From the NCBI GenBank assembly GCA_965216515.1, contig OZ244173.1, positions 1,798,001 through 1,862,000 of the forward strand: a DNA stretch of 64,000 nt, given 5' to 3'. The notes under the pieces are model-generated. The model was not told the DNA's origin, did not search any database, and saw nothing but the letters and a program-made list of their open reading frames with translations. Origin of the DNA: CAXMRP01 sp965216515. GTDB taxonomy: Bacteria > Pseudomonadota > Alphaproteobacteria > Rhizobiales > Afifellaceae. Of this stretch, positions 33,885 through 42,835 are shown in pieces (positions within the stretch are counted from its first letter, which is position 1; every line of letters begins with the position of its first letter). Position numbers and translations under genes: made by a program.

Positions 33885-33910
33885 GACCCGCCGCCCGAAG
33901 GCGACGGGTC
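33885..33910 (-). repeat. UUCG-capped hairpin between dctP and dctQ
   Basis: On the transcript strand: GACCCGTCGCC, loop TTCG, GGCGGCGGGTC; 11 pairs with one G-U. It lies 29 bases after the dctP stop. It has no T run, so it more likely shields the dctP message end or limits downstream expression than ends transcription fully. Confidence 0.65.
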
Positions 33911-33939
33911 CCGTATCACACCAACAAAATTGCCGGTTG

Positions 33940-34935
33940 TCAGCTGTTTGCGGCGACCGCGGCGTCGATCAGGTCCTGACCGATATCATCGCGGAACTTG
34001 TCCCAGACCGGGCGCATGACATCCACCCAGGCCTTGCGCTGTTCCGGCGTCAGCGTCCGCACTTCGCCGCCGGCTGCCAGGATCTTCTGCTTGTTTTCCT
34101 CGTTGATGGCCTCTGCGCGGGCATTGTACTCATCGGCAACGGCATTGAAGATGTCCAGAAACTGCGTGCGCACATCGTCATCGAGCCCGTTGAGCCATTC
34201 CGTGGAAGTCACCGCCAGATAAGTCAGCAGCTGGTGGTTGGTCTCCGTGATCCCGTCCTGTACCTCGAAGAACTTCTGGGTGTAGATGTTCGACCAGGTG
34301 TTTTCCTGTCCGTCGACGACACCGGTCTGCAGTGATCCGTAGACTTCGGAGAACGCCAGTTTCTGCGCATTCGCGCCCATCGCCTCAATCATCGCCACGG
34401 CGACATCCGACGTCTGCACCCGGAACTTCAGGCCGGCCGCGTCGGCTGGCGTCAGCAGCGGCTTCTTGGCCGAGAACTGCTTCAGGCCGTTATAGACATA
34501 ACCCAGTCCGGCGAAGCCCTGCCCCTCGATCGCGCCGAGCAGCTCCTTGCCGGCAGGCCCCTTGGTGAAGGCGTTTACCGCGTTCATGCTGCCGAACAGG
34601 AACGGCAGATCGAACAGCCGATATTTCTTGGTGTAGGATTCAAACTTCGAAAGCGACGGGGCCGCCAGCTGGACGTCGCCCAACAGGAGCGCCTCCATCA
34701 CCTTGTCATCGTCGAAAAGCTGCGAGCTGGGGAACACCTGCATGCAGGCCTTTCCATTCATCTCTTCATTGATGCGTTTTTCCAGCGCCGATGCCATTTC
34801 ACCTTTCGGGTGCCCTGTTGCGGCCACCACATGCGAAAACTTGATAACGATCTCGCCGTCATCGCAATTGGCCATCGCCGGTGCCGAAGCCACCGCGAAA
34901 ATGGCCGTCGCTGCAGCCAGAAGATGCTTTTTCAT
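33940..34935 (-). CDS. dctP: TRAP transporter solute-binding protein
   Basis: Periplasmic receptor of 331 residues. Signal peptide 1-22 (MKKHLLAAATAIFAVASAPAMA). DctP features: IKFSHVVAATGHPKGEMASALEKRI, FPSSQLFDDDKVMEALLLGDVQLAAPS (in pieces: QLFDDDKVMEALLLGD), and the carboxylate-binding arginine region AAGLKFRVQTSDVAVAMIEAMGA with QTGVVDGQENTWSNI. These fit organic-acid binders. GGAGGA lies nine bases before ATG 34935. It is the first gene of dctPQM; a palindrome at 35109-35126 may be its control site. Confidence 0.93.
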   Translation of the reverse strand: MKKHLLAAATAIFAVASAPAMANCDDGEIVIKFSHVVAATGHPKGEMASALEKRINEEMNGKACMQVFPSSQLFDDDKVMEALLLGDVQLAAPSLSKFESYTKKYRLFDLPFLFGSMNAVNAFTKGPAGKELLGAIEGQGFAGLGYVYNGLKQFSAKKPLLTPADAAGLKFRVQTSDVAVAMIEAMGANAQKLAFSEVYGSLQTGVVDGQENTWSNIYTQKFFEVQDGITETNHQLLTYLAVTSTEWLNGLDDDVRTQFLDIFNAVADEYNARAEAINEENKQKILAAGGEVRTLTPEQRKAWVDVMRPVWDKFRDDIGQDLIDAAVAANS

Positions 34936-35278
34936 ATTTGACTTCCTCCATGAATTTCCCTGGGGCCCGATGCTCCAGCCGGCTCCCGCCGGACAATAAG
35001 AACAAATCATGCCGGCGGGCGATAGCCCCGAGATGTCGTCACGCCGGCGCACTCCGGCCGAAACGACCCGATCCGAACGCGCTTGATCCTGCACGCTAGG
35101 ATCGAACTTGGGCAGAATTCTGCCCATTCTCCCGCAATCCGTACCGGCAACCGGTAGCCCGGATAACACCGGAACCGGAAGCGCGGTTCTTTGTCACCCC
35201 ATACGATCGTCGTAGTGTCGCAAACCGGCCGGACCTGCGCGCCGGGTGCCGGCCATCGACGGCTTCGGGCGCCGCCGG
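34936..35278. other. 343-base region upstream of dctP with two inverted repeats
   Basis: No gene supported. It contains GATCCT-N7-AGGATC (35085-35103) and a perfect 18-bp palindrome (35109-35126). The modC gene ends at its right border; both flanking genes run leftward. Confidence 0.65.
35109..35126. promoter_or_regulatory. 18-bp perfect palindrome upstream of dctP
   Basis: TGGGCAGAA-TTCTGCCCA with no mismatch, 174 bases before the dctP start. Operator-like in size and symmetry; the binding protein is unknown, and no regulator gene lies next to it. Confidence 0.5.
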
Positions 35279-36382
35279 CTATGTCGCCCGCACGCTCGCC
35301 CGGCCCAGCGCAACGCTCTTGACCAGGCAACAGACCGGCAACCCCGGTCTGAGACCCATATCCTCGGCCGCCTTGCGCGTGACCCGTGCCCGCAGCCACT
35401 GGCCGCCGATCGCCACACGCACTTCCGCGAATGCACCGTCTTCCGGCACCACCTCGGCGACGGTACCGGCCAGCATGTTGCGAAATGACGTTCCCTGTGG
35501 CGCTGTGGCGGCAAGGCCGACATCGCGGGCGCGAATTCGCAGGCGGACCGGATCGCCGATCTCGCCGGTGATTGCCGGCAGGGTAATCTCCTGATCGCCG
35601 ACGGCGAGCCGCGTCAGCGCGTAGGCATCGTCGTGCCCGACAAGCCGGGCCGTCAACACTGCGCCGGCCTCATAACGCCCGGTGACCGGCCCCAGATCGA
35701 CGCGGCCGAAGACGTCGCCGACCGGCCCGCTTGCGATGACCCTGCCATTGTCGATCACCACCAGGTCGTCGGCAAGCCGCGCCACTTCTTCCACCGAATG
35801 GCTGACATACAGGATCGGCAGCGCGGTCTCGTGGGAAAGCCGGTCGAGCCAGGGCAGGATGGTGGCGCGCCGCGCCCCGTCCAGATGCGCCAGCGGTTCG
35901 TCCATGAGAAGAATATCCGGATCGCTCAACAGCGCCCGGCCGATGGCCACCCGCTGCGCCTCGCCGCCCGACAGCGACGCCGGCTTCCGGTCGAGCAAGT
36001 CACCGATGCCGAGAAGCGCCGTCAGCCGCTCCAGTGCTGACCCCCGCTCCTCATGCGGCATCCGCGCGCCGGATCGGGTGCCGGAGCCGTAGAGCAGGTT
36101 GCGGCGCACATCCATGTGCGGAAAAAGCATCGGCTGTTGAAAGACGACGCCGACGCGCCGTTTCCGGGTCGGCAGGTCGATGGCCTGGGTATCGTCGAAC
36201 AGCACCCGGCCGCCGACCGCGATCCGCCCGGCATCGGGCCGGCTCAATCCGGCGATCATCTGCACGATCGACGACTTGCCCGCCCCCGATCGCCCGAACA
36301 GCGCCGTGACCCCGGATCCGGAGGTAAAGGCGGCGTCGACACTGAACGTCGCCCGCCGCTTGCGGAGCCGGACCTCAAGCAC
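35279..36382 (-). CDS. modC: Molybdate ABC transporter ATP-binding protein
   Basis: ATPase of the molybdate importer, 367 residues. Walker A is GRSGAGKSSI, signature LSGGEAQRVAIGRAL and Walker B ILLMDEPLAHLD. After the ATPase domain comes a C-terminal mop/TOBE domain (NMLAGTVAEVVPEDGAFAEVRV ... ARVTRKAAEDMGL) that binds molybdate and may set feedback. The GTG start at 36382 overlaps the modB stop by 8 bases. Confidence 0.93.
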   Translation of the reverse strand: MLEVRLRKRRATFSVDAAFTSGSGVTALFGRSGAGKSSIVQMIAGLSRPDAGRIAVGGRVLFDDTQAIDLPTRKRRVGVVFQQPMLFPHMDVRRNLLYGSGTRSGARMPHEERGSALERLTALLGIGDLLDRKPASLSGGEAQRVAIGRALLSDPDILLMDEPLAHLDGARRATILPWLDRLSHETALPILYVSHSVEEVARLADDLVVIDNGRVIASGPVGDVFGRVDLGPVTGRYEAGAVLTARLVGHDDAYALTRLAVGDQEITLPAITGEIGDPVRLRIRARDVGLAATAPQGTSFRNMLAGTVAEVVPEDGAFAEVRVAIGGQWLRARVTRKAAEDMGLRPGLPVCCLVKSVALGRASVRAT

Positions 36383-37061
36383 GCGATGCCCGCGTTATTC
36401 GCGTTGCCGCAAATTCCGACAATCCCACCGCCACCGTCCCGATGGCCAGCGCCACCGCTGTCAGAAGCAGCGCCGTGGCATCCCCGTCGGTTCGTTGCAG
36501 CGCCGAATGGACGGCGAGCGCGATCGTGCGCGTTTCGCCAGGTATGTTTGCTGCGAAGGTGATTGTCGCGCCGAACTCGCCGAGCGCCTTGGCAAATCCC
36601 AGCGCCAGCCCGGCCAGTATGCCTGTCGAGGCCATTGGCAGGGTCACCGTCATCAGGATACGCAGGCGCGAGGCGCCGAGTGTCGCCGCGCTTTGTTCAA
36701 GTCTCGGATCGACCGCATCGATCGCCAGCGCCATCGGCCGCACCATCAGCGGAAAGGCCATCACCGAGGCGGCGATCGCAGCGCCGGTCCAGTGAAAGGC
36801 CGGACCGCCGCCGACAAGCGGTGCCAGCAGGCGCCCCGCCGGGGTCGTCGGGCCAAGCGCCAGCAGCAGCAGATAGCCCGTTACCACCGGAGGCAGAACC
36901 AGCGGCAGGTAGACGAGGGTCCGCAGCACCAGTTGCCCGCGAAACCGCAACCGGGTCAGGATCAGCGCCACCCCCAGCGCCAGCGGCAGGGACAGCGCCA
37001 TCGCCGCCGCGGCCACCTTCAGCGACAGGAAAATGACGTCGGTCACGGTGTCGCCCCGCAT
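36375..37061 (-). CDS. modB: Molybdate ABC transporter permease
   Basis: Membrane subunit of 228 residues with five to six spans. ModB marks: LPLALGVALILTRLRFRGQ, LVYLPLVLPPVVTGYLLLLALG, and the EAA-type loop LEQSAATLGASRLRILMTVTLPMASTGI (in pieces: QSAATLGASRLRILMTVTLP), followed by GLALGFAKALGEFGATITFAANIPGETRT (AKALGEFGATITF). ATG 37061 overlaps modA by 19 bases; a GTG at 37046 would give a GTGA overlap instead. Confidence 0.92.
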   Translation of the reverse strand: MRGDTVTDVIFLSLKVAAAAMALSLPLALGVALILTRLRFRGQLVLRTLVYLPLVLPPVVTGYLLLLALGPTTPAGRLLAPLVGGGPAFHWTGAAIAASVMAFPLMVRPMALAIDAVDPRLEQSAATLGASRLRILMTVTLPMASTGILAGLALGFAKALGEFGATITFAANIPGETRTIALAVHSALQRTDGDATALLLTAVALAIGTVAVGLSEFAATRITRASRA

Positions 37062-37891
37062 GACGGCGCGGCCCCGGAATAGGGCCGGAATCCGGCCCGG
37101 CAGAACACCTGCGCCGCATCCGCCGACATGAGAAACGCCATGAATTCGGCCGCCCGCGGATTTTCGCCGGACGGGCGACCGGCAACCAGGGCCACATGGT
37201 AGGCGATCGGCGGGTCGGGTTGGGGCAATTGACCGACGATCCGCACATCGGCGGCCAGCGCATCGCTGCGATAGACGATGGCGGCAGCCACAGCGCCCCT
37301 CGCCACCAGGCGCAGGGCCGCCCGCGTGTCGGCGGTCGGCACCACCGCCGGCTCGATTTCACGCCAAAATCCGGCCGCCGAGATCACCGCCCGGGCATAC
37401 CGCCCGACCGGCACATGATCGGGATCGCCCAGGGCAATCCGCCCCGCTGCCGCCGCCCTCAGAACCTGGGCCGCGGTATCGGCGCCAACGGCGCGACGGG
37501 TCTCCGGCCGGGCGCCGCCATCCGGCCCGGTCACGACCACAAGCGCATTGCCGGCAACGGCGCGCGGCGAGCCCGGAACGATCTTCCGCCGCGCGATCAG
37601 CCAGTCGATCCATTCCCGGTTGGCCGACATGAACACGTCCGCCGGCGCGCCGTTTGCGATCTGCCGCGCCAGGGTCGACGACGCGCCGGGAACGACGACG
37701 GATTTGCCATGGAAATCTCCGAATGCTTCCGTCAACGCCTCCGCCGCGTCGATCAGGCTTGCCGCGACATAGATCCGCACCGGCTCGGCGGCGGTGCCGG
37801 CACCCGAAACCGGATTCGGCAGCAGCGCCATCACCGCGAGCACAAACGCCGCGACCCGGTGCCCGGAAAGCCGCCCCGCCCGGTCAGTCAT
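37043..37891 (-). CDS. modA: Molybdate-binding periplasmic protein
   Basis: High-affinity molybdate receptor of 282 residues. After a signal peptide (HRVAAFVLAVMALLPNPVSGAG) it has IYVAASLIDAAEALTEAFG, VVVPGASSTLARQIANGAPADVFMSAN and NALVVVTGP, the usual ModA strands. ATG 37891 overlaps the stop of the lrp gene by 8 bases (ATGACTGA); an ATG at 37909 is also in frame. No ModE gene or ModE-type site was seen, so control of this operon may come from the upstream lrp promoter. Confidence 0.92.
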   Translation of the reverse strand: MTDRAGRLSGHRVAAFVLAVMALLPNPVSGAGTAAEPVRIYVAASLIDAAEALTEAFGDFHGKSVVVPGASSTLARQIANGAPADVFMSANREWIDWLIARRKIVPGSPRAVAGNALVVVTGPDGGARPETRRAVGADTAAQVLRAAAAGRIALGDPDHVPVGRYARAVISAAGFWREIEPAVVPTADTRAALRLVARGAVAAAIVYRSDALAADVRIVGQLPQPDPPIAYHVALVAGRPSGENPRAAEFMAFLMSADAAQVFCRAGFRPYSGAAPSCGATP

Positions 37892-38387
37892 TGCGCGCCA
37901 AAGCCTCATTCAGATCGTCCACCGGCAGGCCCCCGTCGTCTTTTAGCGTATCCAGTACAATCGTCGAATGCACGGTCTGCACGGCATCGTGCGACAGAAG
38001 CACGTTGGAGATGAAATCGGACAGGGATTTCAGATCCGGTGTTACGACACGCAACTGGTAGTCCATGTCGCCGGTCAGCGAGTAGGCCTCGCGGATCTCG
38101 CCCCGGCGGCCGATCAGGCCGTGAAACCGCTCTGCCGCGCCCGGCGCATGGGTCGCCAACCGGACGCCGATCAAGGCAACGATATCAAATCCGAGCAGAC
38201 CCGGCGCCAAAACCGCGCGATAGCCGGAGATCAGTCCCGCCGCCTCAAGTCGCGCGCGCCGCCGCGAACATTGCGACGAGGACAGGTGAATGCGTTCCGA
38301 CAGCGCCTGATTGGACAACGATCCATCGGCCTGAAGCGCCGAAAGAAGACCGATATCGAAGGCATCGATTACAGGTGATTCACGCAT
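37884..38387 (-). CDS. Lrp/AsnC family transcriptional regulator
   Basis: A 167-residue regulator with an N-terminal helix-turn-helix (DAFDIGLLSALQADGSLSNQALSERIHLSSSQCSRRRARLEAAGLI, seen as LSNQALSERIHLSSSQCSRR) and a C-terminal RAM ligand domain (VALIGVRLATHAPGAAERFH; EAYSLTGDMDYQLRVV). It is divergent from hppD, the common layout of Lrp-type activators of tyrosine breakdown. Its stop overlaps modA, so it may also lead the modABC transcript. A 21-bp palindromic site lies 12 bases before its start. Confidence 0.9.
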   Translation of the reverse strand: MRESPVIDAFDIGLLSALQADGSLSNQALSERIHLSSSQCSRRRARLEAAGLISGYRAVLAPGLLGFDIVALIGVRLATHAPGAAERFHGLIGRRGEIREAYSLTGDMDYQLRVVTPDLKSLSDFISNVLLSHDAVQTVHSTIVLDTLKDDGGLPVDDLNEALARND

Positions 38388-38399
38388 GAAATATCAATA

Positions 38400-38420
38400 T
38401 CATGCAATTTTCCTGCATGA
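38400..38420. promoter_or_regulatory. Palindrome between lrp and hppD, likely Lrp operator
   Basis: TCATGCA, seven AT-rich bases, TGCATGA: perfect 7-bp arms around an AT-rich centre, the layout Lrp-family proteins favour. It is in the 178-base divergent region. Confidence 0.6.
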
Positions 38421-38565
38421 AAGTTTGGATTCCCATAAAAATTGCAAACAAATCGCATCTTCGCCGACATATGATCGCTTCAGGTTTTTAACGGCGCACC
38501 GACGTCCCCAAACGGCGCCGGCATGCCGATCCCGCTGCACGGATCCGATCCGACTGGAGGCACCC

Positions 38566-39678
38566 ATGGGACCCTTTCCGCACGACGCGCCGGCCGCAGA
38601 GATTTCAACGGCCAATCCCGCCGGCACCGACGGTTTCGAGTTCGTCGAGTTCGCCCATCCCGATCCCGCGGTTCTTGAATCCCTGTTTTCGGCAATGGGC
38701 TTTGTGCCCGTGGCGCGGCATCGCACCCGCCCGGTCACTGTCTGGCGCCAGGGCGATATCAACTACATCGTCAACGCCGATCCCGATTCCTTCGCCGCCG
38801 GTTTCGTTGCCGAACACGGGCCCTGCGCGCCGGCCATGGCCTGGCGCGTGGTTGATGCCGACCACGCCTTCGCCCATGCCGTCGCTCGCAACGCCACGCC
38901 CTACGAGGGCCCTGGCAAAGTGCTCGATGCGCCGGCCATCGTCGGCATCGGCGGTTCGCTGATCTACTTCATCGACAAGTACGGAGCGAAGGGTTCGCCC
39001 TACGCCGACGACTTCGAGTGGCTTGCCGCCGAAGATCCCCGACCGCGGGGGGTCGGCTTCTACTATCTTGATCACCTGACCCACAATGTCCGGCGCGGCA
39101 ACATGGACACCTGGTTCCGGTTCTACGCCGACATCTTCAATTTCCGCGAAATCCGCTTCTTCAATATCGAGGGCAAGCGCACCGGGCTGTTTTCGCGGGC
39201 GCTCACATCGCCTTGCTGCCGCATCCGCATTCCCATCAACGAATCCGCCGACGACAGGTCTCAGATCGAGGAATACCTCGCCGAATATCGCGGCGAAGGC
39301 ATCCAGCATATCGCCGTCGGCACCGAGGACATCTATGATGCCACCGACCGGATCGCGGCCAATGGCCTGAAGTTCATGCCCGGCCCGCCGGATGTCTACT
39401 ACGAGAAATCGGGCGCCCGGGTCACCGGCCACACCGAACCCCTGGACCGGATGAAAAAGCACGGAATACTGATCGACGGCGAAGGCGTGGTCGACGGTGG
39501 CGAAACCCGGATCCTGTTGCAGGTGTTCTCCCGAACCGTGATCGGACCCATTTTCTTCGAGTTCATCCAGCGCAAGGGCGATGACGGGTTCGGCGAAGGC
39601 AATTTCAAGGCGCTGTTTGAATCGATCGAGGAAGACCAGATCCGCCGCGGCGTCCTGGAGCCGGTCGAGGCCGCCTGA
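38566..39678 (+). CDS. hppD: 4-hydroxyphenylpyruvate dioxygenase
   Basis: Fe(II) enzyme that turns 4-hydroxyphenylpyruvate into homogentisate in tyrosine breakdown. The 370-residue protein carries the iron ligands H170 (YYLDHLTHNV), H248 (GIQHIAVGTEDI) and E332 (IFFEFIQRKGDDGFGEGNF). The C-terminal helix that closes the site is present (GNFKALFESIEEDQIRRG). GGAGG precedes ATG 38566; the frame is open to 38386 without homologous content. Divergent from lrp. Homogentisate dioxygenase and later genes are not in the window. Confidence 0.95.
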   Translation: MGPFPHDAPAAEISTANPAGTDGFEFVEFAHPDPAVLESLFSAMGFVPVARHRTRPVTVWRQGDINYIVNADPDSFAAGFVAEHGPCAPAMAWRVVDADHAFAHAVARNATPYEGPGKVLDAPAIVGIGGSLIYFIDKYGAKGSPYADDFEWLAAEDPRPRGVGFYYLDHLTHNVRRGNMDTWFRFYADIFNFREIRFFNIEGKRTGLFSRALTSPCCRIRIPINESADDRSQIEEYLAEYRGEGIQHIAVGTEDIYDATDRIAANGLKFMPGPPDVYYEKSGARVTGHTEPLDRMKKHGILIDGEGVVDGGETRILLQVFSRTVIGPIFFEFIQRKGDDGFGEGNFKALFESIEEDQIRRGVLEPVEAA

Positions 39679-39686
39679 GGCGGCCG

Positions 39687-41222
39687 TCAGGGCCCGGAGA
39701 GTGTCTGGCAGGCAACCACGCCGTCCGGCGAGGCGATCAGTCCGCTCAGGCGCCGGTCCAGATGGCGTGCCCGCCAGGACAGAAGCTGTTCCGCCAACTC
39801 CATGCGCAGGCGCACAAAGGCCGGGTCGCCCGCCCGGTTGACCAATTCGCCCGGGTCTTCGCCAAGATCGAAAAGCAGCGGCGGCAGACCTGCGAAGTGA
39901 ACATATTTGTGCGTTTTCGTGCGAAGAACCGACAGGTTGCCCGCGTCCTGCGGAAGATCGAACAACCCGCCGCCGCCACCCGGCAGGGTCCGGAAATCGA
40001 ACTCATGATGGGCCGCGTCGCGCCAGTCGTCGGGAGTTGCACGGTCAAGAAACGGAACCAGCGAGCGACCGTCCAGATGGTCCGGCGGCACCGCACCGCA
40101 GACCTCCAGAAGCGTCGGCAGCACATCGACGGATTCCGAAAAGGCATCGACCTGCCGGCCGTGGCCCGCCGACCGGTCCGGCACCCGCACAACCAGCGGC
40201 ACATGATAGCTCGCCTCGTGATAGCCGAATTTGCCCAGTGACCAGTGATCGCCCATCATCTCACCGTGGTCGGAGGTGAGAATGATCACCGTATTGTCCC
40301 AGGCGCCGCCGGCCTTCATCGCTTCAACGATCCGGCCGATTTGGGCGTCAACCTCGCTGATCATGCCCCAATAGGTGGCCCGCACGGTGCGGAAATCGGC
40401 GTCGGCCCACGCGCCGACATTCCCCTTTGCGCCCACCAGATAGTTCGCGGCCCGGTCCCTGGCGATGCGGTAGGCGAGCAAGGGGTGCTGGCCGGCTTCC
40501 GCCGCCGCATCGGCGGCCCGGGCGAAATCGCCACCATCGGCGGGATCGTACATGGTGTTGTAGGGCGCCGGCGCATGAAAGGGCGGGTGCGGATGAAGCA
40601 AAGACAAATGCGCGCACCATGGCCGGTCGGTTTGCTGCAACCTGAACCAGCGGAGAAACTCACCGGTGAGAAAGGCCGCCGGCGTTTCGTCTGTCCCGTA
40701 CGGCGAGGGTTCACGGTTGGGTCGTTCGGACCGCCGGTCGGCGGGAAAGAGCAGGTCATCGTCGTCGCCGGTCACCGCATAGCCGCGCTCGCGCATCCAC
40801 ATCTGCCAGGCCAGATTGCCCGCCGGCATGTGGACGCCGATATCGAAGCCCGGCAGAACGCTCTCGTAGGTCGTCAATGCCGGATCGTCCGCTGACGTGG
40901 TCCGCGGATCGATCGTCTGGTCGGTGTAGCCGAACAGTGTCGGCGCATACCCGGCCGCCCGCAGCAGGGTGGCAAGATTGTCGTGGCGGCGATCCAGCGG
41001 CGTACCGTTCTGCACCACGCGGTTGTTCATCTGGTAAAGGCCGGTATAGAGGCAGGCCCGCGACGGTGAACAGGGCACGGCCTGGGCATAGTGGCGGGCG
41101 AAATAAACACCGGCGGCGGCAAGCGCATCGGTGTGGGGCGTTTTGACCACCGGGTGGCCGGCAACACCCAGGAAATCACCCCGCCACTGGTCTGCCGTTA
41201 TCAGGAGAATGTTCGGTTTCAT
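39687..41222 (-). CDS. Sulfatase / phosphonate monoester hydrolase family
   Basis: A 511-residue alkaline-phosphatase-superfamily hydrolase. The formylglycine site is VPCSPSRACLYTG with C51 as the residue to be modified. Metal ligands: D11 in ITADQWRGDF, and TSDHGEMMGDHWSLGKFGYHE further on. The opening NILLITADQWRGDFLG and the DHGEMMGDH/GKFGYHEASY arrangement resemble phosphonate monoester hydrolases and choline sulfatase-like enzymes more than exported arylsulfatases. No signal peptide, so cytosolic. No formylglycine-generating enzyme gene is nearby. It follows the class III aminotransferase by 71 bases on the same strand. Confidence 0.83.
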   Translation of the reverse strand: MKPNILLITADQWRGDFLGVAGHPVVKTPHTDALAAAGVYFARHYAQAVPCSPSRACLYTGLYQMNNRVVQNGTPLDRRHDNLATLLRAAGYAPTLFGYTDQTIDPRTTSADDPALTTYESVLPGFDIGVHMPAGNLAWQMWMRERGYAVTGDDDDLLFPADRRSERPNREPSPYGTDETPAAFLTGEFLRWFRLQQTDRPWCAHLSLLHPHPPFHAPAPYNTMYDPADGGDFARAADAAAEAGQHPLLAYRIARDRAANYLVGAKGNVGAWADADFRTVRATYWGMISEVDAQIGRIVEAMKAGGAWDNTVIILTSDHGEMMGDHWSLGKFGYHEASYHVPLVVRVPDRSAGHGRQVDAFSESVDVLPTLLEVCGAVPPDHLDGRSLVPFLDRATPDDWRDAAHHEFDFRTLPGGGGGLFDLPQDAGNLSVLRTKTHKYVHFAGLPPLLFDLGEDPGELVNRAGDPAFVRLRMELAEQLLSWRARHLDRRLSGLIASPDGVVACQTLSGP

Positions 41223-41293
41223 TGAGATCCCGTTTTGGTGCCGGGTCGTGGCCGGCCGGTCTGCGCATGAGATCGGCGCCCCCGGAAAAAAAC

Positions 41294-42637
41294 CTACACG
41301 CCAACCGTCTCCGCAACGCAGATATCGAGAACCTGGGCCACCAAGTCCACCAGCATGTCGATATCCTGCGGCGAAACAATGAAGGGCGGCGCCAGAAGCA
41401 GGTGATCGCCGAGGACGCCATCGGCGCAGCCGCTCGCCGGATAGCAGATCAGGCCCTTGTCCTGGGCGATGGCCCGGAACCGGTTGGCGAAATTGGCGGC
41501 CTGGGGAAACGGCCGTTTGTCGGACCTGTCGGCGACGAACTCCACCCCGCGGAACAGGCCGCGCCCGCGAATATCGCCGACATGGGGATGGCCGCCGATC
41601 CGCTCGGCCAGCCCCGTCTGCAACCGGTCTCCCAGCTCACGCACCTGCTGCAACAGATTGGCTTCGTCGATTGTGCGAAGCACGGCCAGCGCACCCGCAC
41701 AAGCCACCGCGTGGCTCATATAGGTGTGGCCGTTGGCCAGAAGTCCGGACCCCGAGACAATCGCATCGACAATGTTCTGGCGCACCAGAACCGCGGCGAT
41801 CGGCTGATAGCCGGCGCCCAGCCCCTTAGCGATGGTGATCAGGTCCGGGCACACGCCTTCCTGTTCCATGGCGAACAATGTCCCGGTGCGTCCCATGCCG
41901 CACATCACCTCATCGGCAATCAGGAGCATGCCGTTTTCGTCGCAGATCTCGCGGATACGCCGGAAATAGCCAGGGACCGGCGGCACGCATCCCAGCGTCG
42001 CGCCCGACACGGTTTCCGCGACAAAACCGGCGACCCGGTCCGCGCCCAGCCGCGTCACCTCTTCGCCGACGGCATCCGCCACCCGCAATCCGAACGCCGT
42101 TTCGCTCTCGCCTTCCTTGCGGTACCGGTAGGGGTAGCAGGCCGGCACCCGGCCGACATCGATCAGGAGCGGCGCATAGGGCTTGCGCCGCGCCCTGTGG
42201 CCGCCGACGGCAAGCGCACCGAGCGTATTGCCGTGATAGGCCATGTCGCGGGCGATGAAATGGCTGCGGTCATCCGCCCCCCGCTCCACATAATATTGCC
42301 GCGCCAGCTTCAGCGCCGCCTCCATCGCCTCCGAACCGGAGCCCAGATACATCACCCGCCCGTCGCCGAAACCGGACGGTGCCCGGTCGATGAGGTGGCG
42401 GGCAAGCGCCTCTGCCGGCTCGTTGGTGAAAAATGACGTGTGGGCGTATGCCAGTTCGCCGATCTGCCTGCGGATTGCGTCGACGACGCGGCGATGGCCA
42501 TGACCCAGACACGACACCGCCGCCCCTCCGGACCCGTCGAAATAGCGTTTGCCCGTCTCGTCGATCAGATACGGTCCGTCGCCGCCCACGGCTACGGGGG
42601 GAACGGAACGCATGTTGCGGTGGATGACGGCGGTCAT
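41294..42637 (-). CDS. Class III aminotransferase
   Basis: A 447-residue PLP enzyme of the omega/beta-alanine type. Marks: YLIDETGKRYFDGSGGAAVSCLGHGH, GSGSEAMEAALKLARQYYVE, MAYHGNTLGALAVGG, LLIADEVMCGMGRTG, and the PLP lysine in DLITIAKGLGAGYQPIAAVL, with THxYMSHAVACAGA. Start ATG 42637 has GAGG nine bases upstream; a GTG two codons earlier is possible. It precedes the sulfatase gene, so it may act on an amine released from a sulfated or phosphonylated compound; this is only suggested by position. Confidence 0.87.
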   Translation of the reverse strand: MTAVIHRNMRSVPPVAVGGDGPYLIDETGKRYFDGSGGAAVSCLGHGHRRVVDAIRRQIGELAYAHTSFFTNEPAEALARHLIDRAPSGFGDGRVMYLGSGSEAMEAALKLARQYYVERGADDRSHFIARDMAYHGNTLGALAVGGHRARRKPYAPLLIDVGRVPACYPYRYRKEGESETAFGLRVADAVGEEVTRLGADRVAGFVAETVSGATLGCVPPVPGYFRRIREICDENGMLLIADEVMCGMGRTGTLFAMEQEGVCPDLITIAKGLGAGYQPIAAVLVRQNIVDAIVSGSGLLANGHTYMSHAVACAGALAVLRTIDEANLLQQVRELGDRLQTGLAERIGGHPHVGDIRGRGLFRGVEFVADRSDKRPFPQAANFANRFRAIAQDKGLICYPASGCADGVLGDHLLLAPPFIVSPQDIDMLVDLVAQVLDICVAETVGV

Positions 42638-42835
42638 CGGCACATCCTCATTTGGAGGCCGCCTGTCGGACAGCGCGGCGAACCATAACGCCGATTATCA
42701 AGAAAGCCTGTCCTTGGCGACATTTCATTTCGGCGGCGCCGGAAAAATCCCGCGGAGCCCTTGCCGGCGGGGTTTGCCGGGCCTATCACGCCTGCGCAAC
42801 CGACATGAACGCAGACCGATACGCGAGTCCGACCC

